A DNA stretch of 34,721 bases, from NCBI GenBank assembly GCA_045533055.1, contig JAZSHD010000115.1, positions 1 through 34,721 of the forward strand, given 5' to 3'. This DNA is from SIG78 sp045533055. GTDB taxonomy: Bacteria > Verrucomicrobiota > Lentisphaeria > Victivallales > Victivallaceae. Made by a program: the position numbers and the translations under genes. Within the stretch, counting starts at the first letter, position 1. Each line of letters begins with the position of its first letter. Of the stretch, positions 34,390 to 34,721 are shown piece by piece. The notes under the pieces are model-generated. The model was not told the origin of the DNA. It saw only the letters and a program-made list of their open reading frames with translations, and ran no database searches.

Positions 34390-34418
34390 TTGTAATGGAA
34401 AATTTTTTCATATATATT
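34390..34418 (+). promoter_or_regulatory. Promoter for the pilin-like gene
   Basis: TTGTAA (34390-34395), a 17-base spacer and TATATT (34413-34418) lie 62 bases before the ATG. They sit just downstream of the repeats that may bind the divergent AraC regulator, the expected place for activation. Confidence 0.5.
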
Positions 34419-34480
34419 TATCCGGTGAAAGGGAATTTGAAATCACCTCTGTAAACAGTATATTGTAAAGGACTATGGTT

Positions 34481-34721
34481 ATGAAAGAACGATTTTTCAC
34501 CTTGATCGAATTGCTGGTCGTAATTGCTATAATTGCCATTCTGGCGGCAATTTTGCTTCCTGCATTGAACAGTGCCAGAGAAAGGGGGCGCAGTGCCAGC
34601 TGTATCAACAATATGAAACAATTGGGGCTGGCATTTCAGAACTACATCGATGATAATGAAGACTGGTGTCCCAGTGCGCTGGATATCGGTTGGAAGGGCA
34701 GTGGCGGACGCAGTTGGTGTG
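34481..34721 (+). CDS. Type IV pilin-like (pseudopilin) protein, partial
   Basis: The reading frame starts at 34481 and runs off the window after 80 codons. The N-terminus has a short basic leader (KERF), the prepilin signature FTLIEL with the key glutamate, and a hydrophobic helix ending AAILLPAL. It continues ARERGRSASCINNMKQLGLAFQNYIDDNEDW, the pattern of the PVC-group pseudopilins related to DUF1559. The residue before the cleavage point is phenylalanine rather than glycine. AAAGGA lies 8 bases before the chosen ATG; another ATG at 34475 is too close. It is divergent from an AraC regulator. The function of these proteins is not known; a surface or glycan-related role is inferred. Confidence 0.88.
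   Translation, partial: MKERFFTLIELLVVIAIIAILAAILLPALNSARERGRSASCINNMKQLGLAFQNYIDDNEDWCPSALDIGWKGSGGRSWC

Overview
The window looks like a chromosomal segment of a Gram-negative member of the PVC group, most likely Lentisphaerota (Victivallales-like). It carries lipopolysaccharide (LPS) genes (hldD, lptD, gmhA) and a rod-shape/peptidoglycan set. At the right edge is a type IV pilin-like protein whose N-terminus (TLIELLVVIAIIAILAAILLPAL followed by an ARER..SC.NNMKQLG stretch) is the hallmark of the very numerous pseudopilins of Lentisphaerota and Verrucomicrobiota. The taxonomic call is an inference from protein style. No rRNA, tRNA, phage or transposase gene was found, and there is no gene-free stretch over 300 bases.

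Layout. (1) Positions 1-5570, minus strand: a tandem-Rossmann zinc dehydrogenase, lptD and hldD form one operon behind a near-consensus promoter. It ends in a factor-independent terminator, with a long palindrome beyond it. (2) 5583-7717, minus strand: argD-argF. (3) 7866-12928, plus strand: gmhA-uppS-cdsA-hisI-murB/ddl fusion-lipoprotein. This cluster joins LPS heptose synthesis, the undecaprenyl carrier, phospholipid and peptidoglycan precursor synthesis. (4) 13011-16634, plus strand: an exported protein with its own promoter and terminator, then a PMT/ArnT-like membrane glycosyltransferase coupled to rlmN. (5) 16678-23452, plus strand: ricT, an uncharacterised membrane zincin, a NIF3-family protein, a short family A DNA polymerase and a GH95-like glycosidase. 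(6) 23444-28335, minus strand: wecA-like transferase, D-aminoacylase-like amidohydrolase and ppk1. (7) 28354-33367, plus strand: a radical SAM protein, then mreC-mreD-mrdA and a pteridine reductase-like SDR. (8) 33449-34721: an AraC-type regulator divergent from the pilin-like gene.

Most of the window is envelope biogenesis housekeeping. The unusual parts are architectural: a MurB-Ddl fusion, an MDR enzyme with two consecutive cofactor domains, a PolA-type polymerase lacking the 5' nuclease and most of the 3'-5' exonuclease, a zincin with no recognised family, an SDR with YxxxR in place of YxxxK, and an 11-bp tandem repeat that places stop codons in all three frames after uppS. I did not see a convincing multi-gene defence, secondary-metabolite or mobile system. 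The best candidates for undescribed biology are the zincin, the tandem-Rossmann dehydrogenase and the AraC/pilin pair.
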